From Alphaproteobacteria bacterium (lineage in GTDB: Bacteria > Pseudomonadota > Alphaproteobacteria > Rs-D84), in the NCBI GenBank assembly GCA_009782725.1, contig WRIM01000005.1, positions 1 to 14,968 on the forward strand: DNA of 14,968 nt. The letters run 5' to 3'. Below are positions 13,736 through 14,968 of this stretch, piece by piece (position 1 is the first letter of the stretch; each line of letters begins with the position of its first letter). The notes beneath the pieces are model-generated. The model saw only the letters and a list, made by a program, of their open reading frames with translations. It did not search any database and was not told the DNA's origin. Position numbers and translations under genes: made by a program.

Positions 13736-14626
13736 CTATTCCACCAATTGGCTAAGGAATTCCAGATTGGGCATGCTGATGCCCTGCGCGGCCGCGATTT
13801 TTGATAATCCTTTGATCGCGGAAATTCCCTCTATCGTGCCATTTGGCCGTTCCCCCTGGCTGAGTGCTATGCCTGCGGAATAATTGCGGCTTGTCGTGCT
13901 TGTCGCCGTAAGAAACAAATCGCCAAGCCCGCAAAATCCCAAAAATGTTTCCGTATTCGCGCCATTCGCACGCCCAAGAGACACCATTTCCCCCCAAGCC
14001 TGGGTCACCCGCATCGCGCGTTCATTTTCGCCGGCACCCATAGTATCAATATATCCAATTAATATCGCAACCGCATTCTTGCCAGCGCCGCAAATTTCAA
14101 CGCCGCGAATGTCGTCTGTTTCTTGTAATGTCAGCTCGGCCAATGCCGCGCGCGCCGCATTTATAACTCCTTCGCCGCCCGCAATCGTGCTTCCCGACGG
14201 TTCTCCGCGTGCAACTTCGCCAGCGAATTGCGGCCCGCTTAACACGCCGATTTTGCCTTCCATTGGTCCCAATTCTTCCCGCAAAATCTCGCTCATAAAT
14301 TTTCCGGATGCATCCATGCCTTTGGTACAGATTATTACAGGCTGATTTTTATAAAATTCCCGGCCTTTTTGCACAGTTTCACGAAAATACACCGCCGGCG
14401 GCACAATCAGCCATACTTCAACCCCGGACAAATCCGCCATATTATCGGTAACCGTAATATTTTCGGGTAATTTTATACCCGGCAAAAATGCATTTTCCCG
14501 GCTTTTTTGCATAGTTTTGGCATCCGCGGTATCATAGCACCACAAAGTTACATCATTTCCACCCCGGGCCGATAAAATGGCAAGCGCCGTTCCCCAAGCA
14601 CCCGCACCAATCACTCCAACTTTCAT
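13736..14626 (-). CDS. gpsA: Glycerol-3-phosphate dehydrogenase [NAD(P)+]
   Basis: Cytoplasmic enzyme that reduces dihydroxyacetone phosphate to sn-glycerol 3-phosphate, the backbone of phospholipids; 296 residues. The Rossmann motif GAGAWG opens the protein. SGPQFAGEVARG, the active-site lysine context GAGKNAVAI and GLGDLFLTATSTTSRN follow in the normal order. I prefer the ATG at 14626: AAAGG (14634-14638) lies 7 nt upstream, whereas the in-frame GTG at 14630-14632 is only one base from it. A TATAAT at 14647-14652 may be the -10. The C-terminus (SMPNLEFLSQLVE) stops about 25-30 residues earlier than typical GpsA, losing the final helix region; the catalytic core is complete. Repeats begin soon after the stop. 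Confidence 0.97.
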   Translation of the reverse strand: MKVGVIGAGAWGTALAILSARGGNDVTLWCYDTADAKTMQKSRENAFLPGIKLPENITVTDNMADLSGVEVWLIVPPAVYFRETVQKGREFYKNQPVIICTKGMDASGKFMSEILREELGPMEGKIGVLSGPQFAGEVARGEPSGSTIAGGEGVINAARAALAELTLQETDDIRGVEICGAGKNAVAILIGYIDTMGAGENERAMRVTQAWGEMVSLGRANGANTETFLGFCGLGDLFLTATSTTSRNYSAGIALSQGERPNGTIEGISAIKGLSKIAAAQGISMPNLEFLSQLVE

Positions 14627-14678
14627 AATCACACCTTTATCAATAAATTATACATAAATACATATGAATCAATATGCC

Positions 14679-14968
14679 CTAGCCCAACCACCCGGCGTCT
14701 TTCAACACATCCAATACAACGCCCGTGATATTGCCGGCGGCCGCCTCGGCCGCTATTTCATCCCGCGTGTAAAACTTCGCGGATAATAAATCTGTTGAAG
14801 GCGTGGGTTCGCCGCCCGCCCAATCCGCGCGCCAGAATATTATCACGCGATGTTGTTCGGCCGTTTCATCAATTATTTGATACGTTCCGAATTGCTTTAA
14901 ATTCTTGATTTCAATTCCGGCCTCTTCCATGATTTCACGATGAGGCGTTTTACAAAAATCCTCATACT
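14679..14968 (-). CDS. Nudix hydrolase, N-terminal part beyond the window
   Basis: Partial gene, reading in from the right edge. In frame before the first internal ATG (14930) stand codons giving E-x7-REIMEEAGI, which is the second half of the Nudix box (REUxEExGU with the upstream Glu in place). The gene therefore continues left of that ATG and past 14968. Nudix enzymes hydrolyse nucleoside diphosphates linked to another group. What remains is beta strands (FGTYQIIDE, HRVIIFWRADW) and a C-terminal helix ending DVLKDAGWLG. The substrate cannot be told; NTP- or ADP-ribose-type are both possible. It is upstream of gpsA on the same strand, 52 nt from its start. Confidence 0.87.
   Translation of the reverse strand, partial: YEDFCKTPHREIMEEAGIEIKNLKQFGTYQIIDETAEQHRVIIFWRADWAGGEPTPSTDLLSAKFYTRDEIAAEAAAGNITGVVLDVLKDAGWLG

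Overview
The window reads as a piece of chromosome from an alphaproteobacterium-like Gram-negative bacterium. IF-2, NusA, GpsA, RsmE and the RNase P protein are all of bacterial type, and the IF-2 N-terminus (a short positively charged start, then a long Glu/Arg/Lys-rich linker) looks alphaproteobacterial. Two lipobox lipoproteins and one large exported protein indicate an outer membrane. I cannot name the species. Gene order is unusual: nusA and infB lack rimP, ylxR and rbfA beside them, and rnpA lacks rpmH. This fits a reshuffled, possibly host-associated genome (inference).

Layout. Positions 137-2029 (minus) hold a two-gene lipoprotein operon: a COG3014-like lipoprotein followed 15 nt later by an LpoB-like penicillin-binding-protein activator. 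Positions 2072-6146 (minus) hold nusA then infB, with a sigma70-like promoter and a strong leader hairpin upstream and a terminator at 2049-2067. Positions 6355-7059 (minus) hold rsmE. The strand then switches: 7138-12550 (plus) carries an orphan VirD4/TraG-type type IV secretion coupling ATPase, followed by a 1024-residue exported cysteine-rich protein that I cannot place in a known family, closed by a terminator at 12565-12592. Beyond it are a 447-bp GIY-YIG nuclease element bounded by inverted repeats (12687-13133), rnpA (13173-13529), a gene-less copy of the same repeat type (13584-13680), gpsA (13736-14626) and the 3' part of a Nudix hydrolase gene running off the right edge.

Three things stand out. 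(1) The coupling ATPase is paired with a protein that has about 38 cysteines outside its signal peptide and membrane segment, ten of the cysteine spacings being exactly C-x6-C, including two four-Cys modules with identical spacing. No other secretion-machine gene is present. (2) A small GIY-YIG nuclease gene fills almost all the space between two inverted hairpin repeats. A second, gene-less inverted pair of the same hairpin lies 450 bp away, and the stems differ in sequence but keep their pairing and a G-N-A-G loop. This looks like a REP-type mobile element with autonomous and non-autonomous forms. (3) Seven- and eight-nucleotide periodic repeats of several sequence families are scattered through the minus-strand half. 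They sit in intergenic hairpins but also inside genes, and they encode much of the hydrophobic core of two lipoprotein signal peptides, with a degenerate version in the third exported protein.
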